Below, in pieces: positions 1-7,099 of a stretch of DNA of 10,423 bases. This DNA comes from JAAZKO01 sp964432115 (GTDB lineage Bacteria; Patescibacteriota; Microgenomatia; UBA1400; PJMF01). How positions within the stretch are numbered: the stretch's first letter is position 1; every line of letters starts with the position of its first letter. The translations under genes and the position numbers were made by a program. The notes under the pieces were generated by a model that had not been told where the DNA came from, did not search any database, and saw nothing but the letters and a program-made list of their open reading frames with translations. The stretch lies in assembly GCA_964432115.1 (NCBI GenBank), contig CAYSMC010000012.1, forward strand, positions 1-10,423, written 5' to 3'.

Positions 1-3000
1 GAATAGCGATAAAATTCGTTAGTATTGTGGGCTCTAGCCAGATAAAAATTGCCCTCATTGCCATCAACCAAAAAGGCATCATTGTAGATAGGTGACAACA
101 TTGGTGCTAATAAACTGTCCCAGTCGCCAGTAGTGGTGTCATAGCGAAACAAAGGATTGTCGGCCACGTTTTGTCCCCTCATGGTATAGATGAGGCTATT
201 TCTAAACAATAATTTGGCTCCATAACCCAAACCAGCAGGAGCAGTATTTAGCGTTTCCCATTTAGCGCCACTCTCCCCTTGGGTGTCAAAGCGATAAAAA
301 GTGGTGGTGTGACTGCCGCGATTGAGATAGATGTAACGCTGACCGTCATAAACCATCGAAGAGCCATAGCCAGTTACCAGAGGTGTAGGGTCAGCCGTTT
401 CTTCGCTCCAAACATTAGTGGCTATATCATAAACATAAAATTTTTGATTATACGTGCCACCAGTTAAATAAATTTTGTTTTGCTGACTGTCATAAACCAA
501 ATTTGCACCTTGGTATAGACCGGCAGGAGTGTTGGCCAACTTGGTAATTTCGCCCGTTGTTTGGTTCCAACGCACGAATTGATCGGCATAATAACCTCTA
601 GTTAGATAAAAATTATCACCATCTCCCATCACAATGTCCGCTCCATAGCTAGTGTTAAAAACACTGTTGTTTTCAAAAACTCGACCAAACAAGCCTCGAT
701 TAGGTACCAGCCAGCTGTCTTTTGCAATGTTGTATTTATAAAAACCAGTATTATTTTCCCCACGAAAAGCCAACAGATGATCATCAACTAAAACCAAGCC
801 ACCACCGTAGTAAAAACGATCTGGAGAGGAACTTAACTGCGTCCATTCTTGAGAATTAACATCATATTTGAAAAAATGATGCGTATGATAACCAGCAGTG
901 TAGTAAACTGCTTGAGTGCTAGGATCATATTCTAGTGCCGAACCATAATATGCCAAAGTTGGCGTGTCAGGCAAAACCGTCCAAGCATCAGTATTAATAT
1001 CATAAACTGAAAAACCATGTCTTATGTTACCGGCAGTGGCATAAATCAATTGATTTTCCCGATCAATTGTTATATCTGCAGAAATGTGAGCACTATCATT
1101 GATAGAGTCCGCAGGAGCACCAAACTGAATTGAACTCAAAGTCTGCCATTCATCAGAAAATGTATCATAACGCCAAAAATTATTAGAATTATTGCCTCTC
1201 AATACATAAATATACTGATCTCCATCAAAAACCAAAGATCCACCATAACTAATAGTTAAAGGTGCGCTAGCGATATCTGCATCCCAAATATCATTCTCAA
1301 TGTCATAGCGCCAGAAATCCGTAGAGTTGTTGCCACGAGCCGCATATAAGTAGCCTGGAGGACCCTCTACTACTCCTCCACCAAATCTAACTGCTCCAGG
1401 AGCATTAGCCAGTGTTGACCAAGTATCGGTACTCACGTCATATTCATAAAAAGTAGTATCATTTGCTCCACGAAGCACATACAGCTTCCCCTCTCCAACC
1501 ACATAAGCAGCATTTTTACCCCCATATTGAATTGTTGCTGGTGGAAACGTTAATCTTTCTTCAAGCCAAAAACCCTCACTGTTATTGCTTAACTGCAAAT
1601 AGTTGTTGCTAATATTAACCGAATCAGCCTCACCTAAAAAATTTCCTGTTTCGCTAAAACTGCGTGTTAGGGCTGGAGAAATACCTTGATAATCATAAAT
1701 AAAGCCTGTTGTTGTTGCACCAACATTACCAGCTAAATCTTGAGAAGCCACCCTCAAATAATAAGTCCCTGTTTCTAAAGCTTGATTCACATTAAAAGTA
1801 GCAGCCAACTGAAAAAAACCATCCTCCTCTGGATCAGCATCGCTTTCTTGGCCAAAATATACGTAATAACCTTGGACTGCTGTTTGTTCGTCTGTAGCAG
1901 CATCCCAAGTAAAATAAGGATTAGTAAATCGATAGGACTCTTCACTCGTTAGTGACTCACCATTAATTTGCCGAGAAAGACCAACAAAATTTTCTGGTGG
2001 GGGTGGTGGTAACTGATCACCAACATAATTAAAGCTAATGCTATTAACAATCGGGCTTAATTCAAAATCGCTAGAGCTAGAAAAAGTTACTTTTAATTGT
2101 AAAAATCTATTGGCTGGTGAAACAAAGTTGTTATCAGCAATCGCTTGCCAAGCCGACCATTCAACACCATCGCTGCTGCTTCTAGATTGAAAAAGTAAGT
2201 TGCTGTTGCTGGGAGTTTCTTGATCAATGCTAATTCCCGACCAATTGGCTACATATTCCAAATCATAAACTGGAGATGTCCAAGTCCCCGTTGTTGGATA
2301 GGTATTGGTGCCCGGGGTATAAATCATTAATTCAGCTTGACCATAACCCCGTGTAACATAATAGCTCCCCCCTACCGGGTCATAGGCTATTGAGGCTCCG
2401 TTATAAGTTCCAACATCATTGGGACCATAAGTATCTAGCGAATCTAATTTTTTCCAAGAGTTAGTTGCTATAGTGTATTCATACAAGTCTGGAGTGTAGT
2501 AGCCCGCTAGAGCTAGTATTTTCCCATTGGCATAGCTAATATCAGAACCATAATAGGGAGCAAAGGGTAAACCGGCCAACTCTGTCCAAGTATCCGTGTC
2601 TATAACATATTTAAACATGCGCTTGATACCAACACCTGCCGTAAAATAAATGTCAGTACCGTCTGAAGTTAGCCTAGCTCCGTAAGAAGCCCTAACATTG
2701 TCCGGAATGTCTGATAAATCATCAACCCAAGTATTGGTCAAAAAGTTATAGCGCCAGAAATCACTGGTGGTTGCACCTCTGGTGGCATATAAGTAATCAC
2801 CACTCCCTGGATAAGCCAATGATCCGCCAAATCTGACATTGTCAGGGGCATCTGCCAAAATTTCCCAAGAATCACCGCTAGGAGAATAGCGATAAAAAGA
2901 CGGCGTATTACTCCCTCTAAAAAAATAAAGATAATCACCAACCGCCTCACCTTTTACATCATCATTAAAATTTTCTAGAGTATTTTCTAATTCTGTCCAA

Positions 3001-3548
3001 TCATTAGCACTAGGATCAAAACGATAAAAAATTCGACTATTGGTTCCCCTAGACACATAAAAATATTCATCATGATAAACCATGTCTGAACCAGTCGCTA
3101 AAGTGCTTGGTGCTTCACTAGGACCCAAAAACACATCTTCTTCTGGATCATATTTCCAAAAACGATAGTCGCCATTACCTCTAAAAAAATAAATTAATCC
3201 GTTTGCCTCCACATATTGAACCCCTGCATATCGAGAAGTAAGTGGCGCACTGGCTAAAGTTGTCCAGCTATTAGTTGAGGGATCGTAACGCCAAAAGTCA
3301 GTAAGGTTGTATTGACGAGGTAAATAATAATAGGTTCCGTCAGTAGTCGCATCAATATCGTCATACATTCGTTCTGGGACATCGGCTAGAGTTTCCCAGC
3401 TATTGCTAGCAACTGAATAACGATAAAAACTAAACTGATTATTACCCCTAGGGGTATAAATATAGCCATCAATATAAGTAAGATCAGCACCGTTTCTTAG
3501 AGTTGCCGGAGGCCCCGCCATTGGCATCCACGAGTCTGTATCCACACT
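1..3548 (-). CDS. Giant kelch-like beta-propeller protein, distal part after an in-frame stop; runs off the window
   Basis: This frame stays open from the TAA at 3549-3551 to the left edge (1182 codons) and continues the frame of the upstream 197-residue segment. It encodes kelch/galactose-oxidase-like repeats of about 44-50 residues, with a recurring RGxxxxxF(W/Y)(R/K)Y block and a DSWxxLAxxP block seven or so residues later. I count nine or so repeats before position 2300 and eleven after 1560. Between them lie a jelly-roll-like module (about 2025-2295; WTSPVYDL near its start), a Pro5 linker (about 1995-2009) and an Fn3-like module (about 1689-2010; YYVYFG, then TYYLRVASQDLAGN). Such mosaics are typical of exported surface or adhesion proteins. 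No catalytic motif is visible. No Shine-Dalgarno sequence precedes the first ATG after the stop, so this part is unlikely to be translated independently. The 3' end is not in the window. Confidence 0.8.
1689..2010 (-). other. Pro5 linker plus Fn3-like module inside the kelch protein
   Basis: Five consecutive prolines (about 1995-2009) lead into about 100 residues with NPYFTWDAATDEQTAVQGY, VYFGQESDADP and GTYYLRVASQDLAGNVG. This is the layout of fibronectin type III-like domains that carry 'YYVYFG' and 'TYYLRV..D.AGN' strands in secreted proteins. It probably acts as a spacer between the two propeller arrays. Confidence 0.55.
2025..2295 (-). other. Jelly-roll-like module inside the kelch protein
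   Basis: About 90 residues between the two propeller arrays run from GTWTSPVYDLEY through FQSRSSSDGVEWSAW and RFLQLKVTF to SISFNY. The pattern 'TSPV(F/Y)DL ... W..I..D...P....L..Q.R.S.DG..W..W ... RFLQ.KV' is one I recognise from exported bacterial propeller and adhesin-like proteins, where it is predicted to fold as a beta-sandwich. The family name cannot be fixed by eye. Confidence 0.5.
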
Positions 3549-3551
3549 TTA
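3549..3551 (-). other. In-frame ochre stop replacing a repeat-conserved tyrosine
   Basis: The minus strand reads TTT TAT AAG TAA AGT GTG GAT. Every neighbouring repeat has Tyr here (FWRY, FARY, FYRY), so the expected codon is TAT or TAC, and one base change accounts for the TAA. The frame is unbroken on both sides. TAA is the normal stop of ndk, the M16 gene and comEA, so reassignment of TAA is not supported. Confidence 0.85.
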
Positions 3552-4142
3552 CTTATAAAAATCCTGAGTGTTGTTACCTCTGACTGCATAAATATCAGTC
3601 CCATCAGTGGTCATTGAACCTCCCTGGTGAACTAAATCAGGGATACTACTCAGCATCTCCCAGCTATCATCAACAATAGAATAGCGAGCAAAAGCTCTTT
3701 GATAACCGCCAAAAATAGCATAGAAATACCCATCTAAGTATTGCAAGTCCATACCAAAATATGCACCTCTTGGTAAATTAGCTAAATCTGTCCAACTATC
3801 TGTTGTTGGCGTGTAGCGCCAGAAAGTAATATCTCCATAACCTCTAACTACATAGACATCAGTGCCATCACTGCCAAAAGCACTACCCACAGAAATTTGT
3901 TTATCAGGACTTTTTAAGGATTGAACGCCCCAAGTGCCAAGAGGCGACAATTTAATTTCCCCCTCCTTACTACTTGCTTCAACATCAACTAGCGTTCCTG
4001 CTTCCCAATCAACTTGATGAGTGATAGTCTGGCTACCAGCTTTAGAGCTAGTTGATGCGCGTAAAAAAAAGCTTAGAAGGACCAAAAAAGAAACAAAAAA
4101 AACAACAATGAAGCTCGATTTGGGCGGCTTTAATTTCTTCAT
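3549..4142 (-). CDS. N-terminal segment of the giant secreted kelch-like protein, cut by a premature TAA
   Basis: Starts at ATG 4142-4140; an in-frame TAA lies two codons upstream (4148-4146), so no longer start is possible. Residues 1-27 look like a signal peptide or membrane anchor: KK..K, then a hydrophobic stretch FIVVFFVSFLVLLSFFL. A plausible signal peptidase site is near SKA (about residue 35). From about residue 90 the kelch-like repeats begin: RGYGDITFWRY (Y110), then FGGYQRAFARY (Y154), then RGNNTQDFYK and stop at codon 198. The 44-residue period puts the stop on the next conserved Tyr, so the 197-residue product would be an incomplete propeller. Transcription probably starts from the TTGAAA/TATAAT pair upstream. 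The only GAGG sequence is about 18 bases before the ATG, too far for a standard ribosome site. Read it as the start of one long gene with the open frame below 3548. Confidence 0.8.
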   Translation of the reverse strand: MKKLKPPKSSFIVVFFVSFLVLLSFFLRASTSSKAGSQTITHQVDWEAGTLVDVEASSKEGEIKLSPLGTWGVQSLKSPDKQISVGSAFGSDGTDVYVVRGYGDITFWRYTPTTDSWTDLANLPRGAYFGMDLQYLDGYFYAIFGGYQRAFARYSIVDDSWEMLSSIPDLVHQGGSMTTDGTDIYAVRGNNTQDFYK

Positions 4143-4160
4143 TAATTATATTTCAAAATG

Positions 4161-4190
4161 CCTCTATATTTATATAGAAAATTATAGAGG
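4161..4190. repeat. Perfect 8-bp inverted repeat across the kelch -10 and start site
   Basis: cctctata (4161-4168) and tatagagg (4183-4190) are exact inverted copies separated by 14 bases. One arm covers most of the -10 hexamer; the other lies in the predicted leader and contains the only GAGG. It could be an operator or a leader hairpin. The spacing would suit a dimeric repressor, but that is inference. Confidence 0.5.
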
Positions 4191-4210
4191 ATTTTTATTG
4201 ACACTTTCAA
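4181..4210 (-). promoter_or_regulatory. Sigma70-type promoter of the kelch gene
   Basis: On the minus strand there is TTGAAA (4210-4205), an 18-base spacer and a perfect TATAAT (4186-4181). The predicted start is near 4174, giving a leader of about 32 bases before ATG 4142. Confidence 0.7.
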
Positions 4211-4245
4211 GAGCAATTTAGTCTGGATTTTTGCTATTTTTTTAG

Positions 4246-4280
4246 AAAAAAAAGATTATAAGCTAATTTTGAACAAAATT
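4246..4280 (-). terminator. Possible weak terminator after ndk
   Basis: A perfect 7-bp inverted repeat, aattttg/caaaatt with a 2-base centre (4265-4280), is followed on the minus strand by a T8 run (4253-4246) after an 11-base gap. The stem is almost all A/T and the gap is long, so this is only a candidate. It lies between the ndk stop and the kelch promoter. Confidence 0.25.
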
Positions 4281-4325
4281 TTTCATCAATTAAACAATCT
4301 TTAGTCGAGAGAAAAGGGACTATTT

Positions 4326-4814
4326 TTAATCCCCATTTTCATCGAATTCAGCTTCACCTTCAGCATAAACCACTGCCTCGGTTACACCGTGATAATGGAA
4401 AAGCTCATCATCATTAAAAACAATGGCAATCTCGCGCTGCGCATCTTCATTGCTAGACGAGGCATGAATTAAATTCATCTGCTGACTCATACCAAAGTCT
4501 CCACGAATTGAGCCCCCTTCAGCTTCTCTACCCAGAGTAGTACCAACCAATAGTCTCACAACTGGTACCGCATCAATTCCCTCCCAAACCATGGCCACAA
4601 TTGGCATCGAACCCATAAAAGACTTGAGGTCAGTAAAAAATTCTTTTTCTCGATGTTCGCTATACCATTTGTCCAACTGATCATCAGCCATACGCAACAT
4701 TTTTAAACCAACCAATTTCAAACCTTTGCGCTCAAAACGGCTAATAATTTCTCCAATTAAGCCTCTTTGTAAACCATCAGGCTTGACTAAAACGGCTGTT
4801 CGAGTAGCTTTCAT
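4326..4814 (-). CDS. ndk: Nucleoside diphosphate kinase
   Basis: Transfers the gamma-phosphate of ATP to other (d)NDPs through a phospho-histidine; cytosolic. The 162-residue product begins AVLVKPDGLQRGLIGEII (Lys11 of the VKPDG motif) and continues with VAMVWEG, VVRLLVGTT and SIRGDFG. The catalytic segment NLIHASSS puts the phospho-accepting His at 117. It is slightly longer than the usual 135-155 residues, because of an acidic tail ending EAEFDENGD. The frame is open to an ATG at 4931, but the start chosen is ATG 4814: a strong GGGGGAG sits four bases before it, and the extra 39 residues would be low-complexity Lys/Ile/Phe sequence absent from the family. The usual HASD(S) has Ser120 in place of Asp. 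It is probably monocistronic. Confidence 0.95.
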   Translation of the reverse strand: MKATRTAVLVKPDGLQRGLIGEIISRFERKGLKLVGLKMLRMADDQLDKWYSEHREKEFFTDLKSFMGSMPIVAMVWEGIDAVPVVRLLVGTTLGREAEGGSIRGDFGMSQQMNLIHASSSNEDAQREIAIVFNDDELFHYHGVTEAVVYAEGEAEFDENGD

Positions 4815-4829
4815 ATTTCTCCCCCTCTT
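4815..4829 (-). promoter_or_regulatory. Strong ribosome binding site that fixes the ndk start
   Basis: The minus strand reads AAGAGGGGGAGAAAT directly before ATG 4814. This is the clearest Shine-Dalgarno in the window and decides against the upstream in-frame ATG at 4931. Confidence 0.8.
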
Positions 4830-4844
4830 TTTTATTGTTTTCTT

Positions 4845-4873
4845 ATTATATATCCTTTTACCATTTCTGGCGA
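4845..4873 (-). promoter_or_regulatory. Probable ndk promoter
   Basis: TCGCCA (4873-4868; four of six consensus bases), 17-base spacer, then a perfect TATAAT (4850-4845). The start would fall near 4838, giving a leader of about 24 bases that contains the ribosome site. Confidence 0.5.
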
Positions 4874-4890
4874 TTATCTTAAAAAAAACA

Positions 4891-4914
4891 AAAAAAGCCA
4901 AGCGGAGTTTTTTT
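4891..4914. terminator. Weak, roughly symmetric terminator-like element upstream of ndk
   Basis: A6-GCC-AAGC-GG-AG-T7 can fold with a short GC core and flanking A:T pairs. Long T runs follow on the minus strand (4896-4881, one G interruption). It could end transcripts from the M16 gene just before the ndk promoter. The GC core is only two or three pairs. Confidence 0.25.
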
Positions 4915-4968
4915 ATTAAATTATTAAACAACTCAACTGGAATTGCAAAAATTAAAGCTCAATTTAGC

Positions 4969-5086
4969 TATATCAAAATATAAATTAAAATATCAAAAGG
5001 TTAATTAATAGATGAGAAAAAAGAGTAAAAAATTTGTCTACTGACTTAAATTAATCAAAACATTAATCAATATATCAAAATATAAA
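4969..5086. repeat. 16-bp direct repeat in the M16-ndk gap
   Basis: tatatcaaaatataaa occurs at 4969-4984 and 5071-5086, exact in both. Related (t/a)atcaaaa units lie between them at 4991 and about 5053 and 5065. The whole 4815-5135 gap is very AT-rich and holds no credible gene. The repeat may be a protein-binding array or simple low-complexity drift. Confidence 0.45.
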
Positions 5087-5135
5087 ATAAGTATATAAAA
5101 TACCTAAAGAATATTTACCGTAAACTTTGCAGATT

Positions 5136-6509
5136 TTAAGCCAAAACCCATTGTTTAATTTCTTTGGCGTTGGAAAAATTACCAATCACAGCAAAGCGCA
5201 ACTGCTCTTTTTGAAAAATAAGTTTAGCCAAACGTTTTAAGTCTTTGACCGTTACCGCTTCAATTTTATCTATCATCTCGCTTGGTGTCATTATTTTATC
5301 GTCTAAAAGCTGTCTAAAGCCATAAAATTGGGCTACGTTGTTGCTCTCCTCTAAATTGAGAATGGCAGTGCCCTTAAGGTAGTTTTGAGCACGTAGCAAC
5401 TCTTTGGCGCTAATCACTCCCGACTCCCCTGCTTTACCCTGGCCATTAGCTAAATTATAAAAAACAGCTTTGGTAGCTTGGATGGCTTCTTCTAAGCGTT
5501 TTGGATCAACTCCAGCACTCGCTCCTAGATAACCACAGTCGTGATAATACTCTAAATTACTACGTACGTAATAACATAGACCTCGTTTTTCGCGAACTTC
5601 AGTAAACAAACGAGAACTCATATTGCCCCCCAAAACAGTGGACAAAACTGAAAGAGCAAAACGATCGGGATGGTGACGACCAGGTGCGGGCCACGCCAGT
5701 ACAAAATGGGCTTGTTCACTGCGCCGCTTAATCAGTTTAAATCGACGAGTAGAAAAGGCGCTTTTGTTAAGCTTCGTGAGCTCAGTTTGCTGACTTTGTT
5801 CAACTCTTGCTATAGATAATTTCTGCTTTTGCCCACGTTCACTACTTAACTTATTAAAAGCCAAAGAAACTTTATTAGCTAAAACTGTTTGATCTTTACT
5901 AATTTTGTCTAAACCACCAGCAACAACTAGCAATAAATTCTCTGGACCATAGTAGTGATTGAGAAAAGTTTGAAAATCAGCACTAGTCAATGAGCGAATA
6001 CTGTTTTTATTGCCAATAATATCGTGAGCTAGGGCTGGATCGGCAAATAAAAGTTGTTCAAAAACATTAGCGATATGATGCTGAGGGGTATCGACATACA
6101 TGTTTAACTCCTCAATGATTACTCCTTTTTCTCGATCAATATCTTCTTGGCGCAAAAGCGGAGCAAAAAGCATGTCTGAGAGAACGTCCAAGGCTAGATC
6201 AAAATTGCTTGCCGCTGATTTAACATAATAACCAGTGTATTCCTTGCTGGTGAAAGCATTAAATTCTGCTCCTACACTGTCTAAAGTTCGGGCTAAAACT
6301 TTAGCATTAGGATATTTTTTGCTTCCTTTAAAAACCATATGTTCAAAAAAGTGAGCGATCCCCTCTTTGCCAACTGACTCATAACGAGAACCAGCGTTCA
6401 CTAAAAACATCACTGTCACTGATTCAGCCGCCGGTAAATTGATAGTTAAAAATGGTAATTTTTGCTGAAATTTATTCAAAGGAATATGGCTGAGTTGATG
6501 CTTAAACAT
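5136..6509 (-). CDS. M16 family zinc metallopeptidase (processing-peptidase-like)
   Basis: Full-length 457-residue protein of the insulinase/mitochondrial processing peptidase family. The N-terminal half holds the inverted zinc site HFFEH (His53, Glu56, His57), with the third ligand in EKGVIIEELN (Glu133/134) at the usual distance of about 75 residues. The C-terminal half has the substrate-binding signature GGNMSSRLFTEVREKRGLCYY (Arg300, Tyr313/314). The two halves are joined by a Gln/Lys/Ser-rich linker (about 221-258). Both halves match subclass M16B. No signal peptide or membrane segment is visible, so it is probably cytosolic. Its natural substrate cannot be told from sequence. No neighbour on the same transcript is evident, and no good Shine-Dalgarno precedes ATG 6509; a -10-like element six bases upstream points to a leaderless message. 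The stop is TAA. Confidence 0.92.
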   Translation of the reverse strand: MFKHQLSHIPLNKFQQKLPFLTINLPAAESVTVMFLVNAGSRYESVGKEGIAHFFEHMVFKGSKKYPNAKVLARTLDSVGAEFNAFTSKEYTGYYVKSAASNFDLALDVLSDMLFAPLLRQEDIDREKGVIIEELNMYVDTPQHHIANVFEQLLFADPALAHDIIGNKNSIRSLTSADFQTFLNHYYGPENLLLVVAGGLDKISKDQTVLANKVSLAFNKLSSERGQKQKLSIARVEQSQQTELTKLNKSAFSTRRFKLIKRRSEQAHFVLAWPAPGRHHPDRFALSVLSTVLGGNMSSRLFTEVREKRGLCYYVRSNLEYYHDCGYLGASAGVDPKRLEEAIQATKAVFYNLANGQGKAGESGVISAKELLRAQNYLKGTAILNLEESNNVAQFYGFRQLLDDKIMTPSEMIDKIEAVTVKDLKRLAKLIFQKEQLRFAVIGNFSNAKEIKQWVLA

Positions 6510-6524
6510 AGCTTTATTGTAACA
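6510..6524 (-). promoter_or_regulatory. Extended -10 element of the M16 gene, predicted leaderless start
   Basis: The minus strand reads TGTTACAAT AAAGCT ATG. TGnTACAAT is an extended -10 (hexamer 6521-6516), and the seventh base after it is the A of the start codon. No convincing -35 lies 16-18 bases upstream, which extended -10 promoters do not need. Confidence 0.45.
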
Positions 6525-6693
6525 CTAATTTTGAGAAATGTTTCTTAACAAAATCACTAACAAAAGCCGAATATTTTTGAGTATATTTGTTACTCTTAGT
6601 ATTTTTTTGCTTAGAAAAAATATATAGGGTTTTATGGCAAAAAAAATTTACTCAATTTTCATGATTTAGCAAAACTATGCATATTTGTAGTTC

Positions 6694-6755
6694 GGACTGA
6701 CTTCGGTCAAAAAGTCACCCACAAAACAACTTTGCAGTTTTCCTCTGGTACCAGA
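6694..6755. other. Cluster of small hairpins in the M16-MBL gap
   Basis: TGAC-TTCG-GTCA (6698-6709) is a stem capped by a UUCG tetraloop if read on the plus strand. It competes with an alternative 6-bp stem TGACTT/AAGTCA (6698-6715). A perfect 12-bp palindrome, tctggtaccaga, lies at 6744-6755. No tRNA or known RNA family is recognised in 6530-6818, and no credible protein frame. Confidence 0.4.
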
Positions 6756-6818
6756 TTAATAACTCTAAAGGCATACAACAAGCAGTAATTTTTCAAAAAA
6801 ACAAAACGCAGAAATTTT

Positions 6819-6851
6819 AAAAAAAAAATTGTGAGCTTAAACACTAAGCTC
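6819..6851 (-). terminator. Rho-independent terminator of the comEA-comEC-MBL operon
   Basis: On the minus strand a perfect 7-bp stem GAGCTTA/TAAGCTC (6851-6845 and 6839-6833) with loop GTGTT is followed, after ACAA, by T10 (6828-6819). An outer AATT/AATT pairing can extend the stem across a 2-base bulge. This is the best terminator in the window. It lies about 250 bases after the MBL stop, so the mRNA would have a long 3' tail. Confidence 0.7.
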
Positions 6852-6890
6852 AATTCACTTTAAAAATGAGAAAGTTTTACGTATTCTCTT

Positions 6891-6919
6891 TTGTCAAAAT
6901 GATACAAATATTAGATAAA
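6891..6919 (+). promoter_or_regulatory. Plus-strand sigma70-like promoter, candidate
   Basis: TTGTCA (6891-6896; five of six), exactly 17 bases, then GATAAA (6914-6919; four of six). The predicted start is near 6926. No protein gene lies on the plus strand downstream, so it would drive a non-coding RNA. Confidence 0.4.
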
Positions 6920-6925
6920 ATTGTG

Positions 6926-7069
6926 CACATTTTTACTTGGGTTTATTTAAAAAAAAATTAAATTGAACACAAAAGCTTGCAATTTTTTTGAATTTATTGC
7001 ATAGTAATTTGTGAACGACAATTTGGCAATTCTGCCCACATTGCTAAGTTGTTGACAACGACGTTTTTT
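6926..7069 (+). ncRNA. Candidate small RNA, about 145 nt, antisense to the competence operon 3' tail
   Basis: Downstream of the plus-strand promoter-like pair lie a 6-bp hairpin tgcaat/attgca (6978-6983 and 6996-7001) and a 13-bp hairpin, 7016-7028 with 7042-7054, loop of 13. All 13 pairs of the second form in plus-strand RNA, three of them G-U; on the minus strand those three become A-C mismatches. A T6 run at 7064-7069 could end the RNA. A smaller stem GTTG/CAAC (7048-7051 and 7056-7059) just before the T6 overlaps the large stem and would compete with it. No known RNA family is recognised. The region is AT-rich, so chance pairing remains possible. Confidence 0.35.
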
Positions 7070-7099
7070 GTAAGTGAAAAAAATTAACAAAATCTTTCA

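Noticed and set aside
2738..2950. 70-codon minus-strand frame with hydrophobic N-terminus
   Set aside because: It lies in another frame inside the kelch-like coding region, whose repeat pattern is unbroken through it. It has no ribosome site and resembles no family.
3549..3551. Alternative genetic code in which TAA is sense
   Set aside because: TAA ends ndk, the M16 gene and comEA at family-appropriate lengths, so a reassigned TAA is not consistent.
4021..4221. Plus-strand open frame over the kelch gene start
   Set aside because: Antisense to the signal-peptide region and the kelch promoter; Lys/Thr-rich product from complementary A/T runs, no ribosome site.
4255..4260. Second TATAAT upstream of the kelch gene
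   Set aside because: No -35-like hexamer at 16-19 bases: TTGATG is at 23 and TTGTTC at 10. The TTGAAA/TATAAT pair nearer the gene is far better.
4815..4931. Longer ndk start at 4931
   Set aside because: Adds 39 low-complexity residues not found in NDKs, and the strong GGGGGAG lies before ATG 4814. It would also cover the likely promoter.
6994..7041. 15-codon minus-strand frame in the MBL 3' tail
   Set aside because: No Shine-Dalgarno, no recognisable product, and it overlaps the hairpin candidate.
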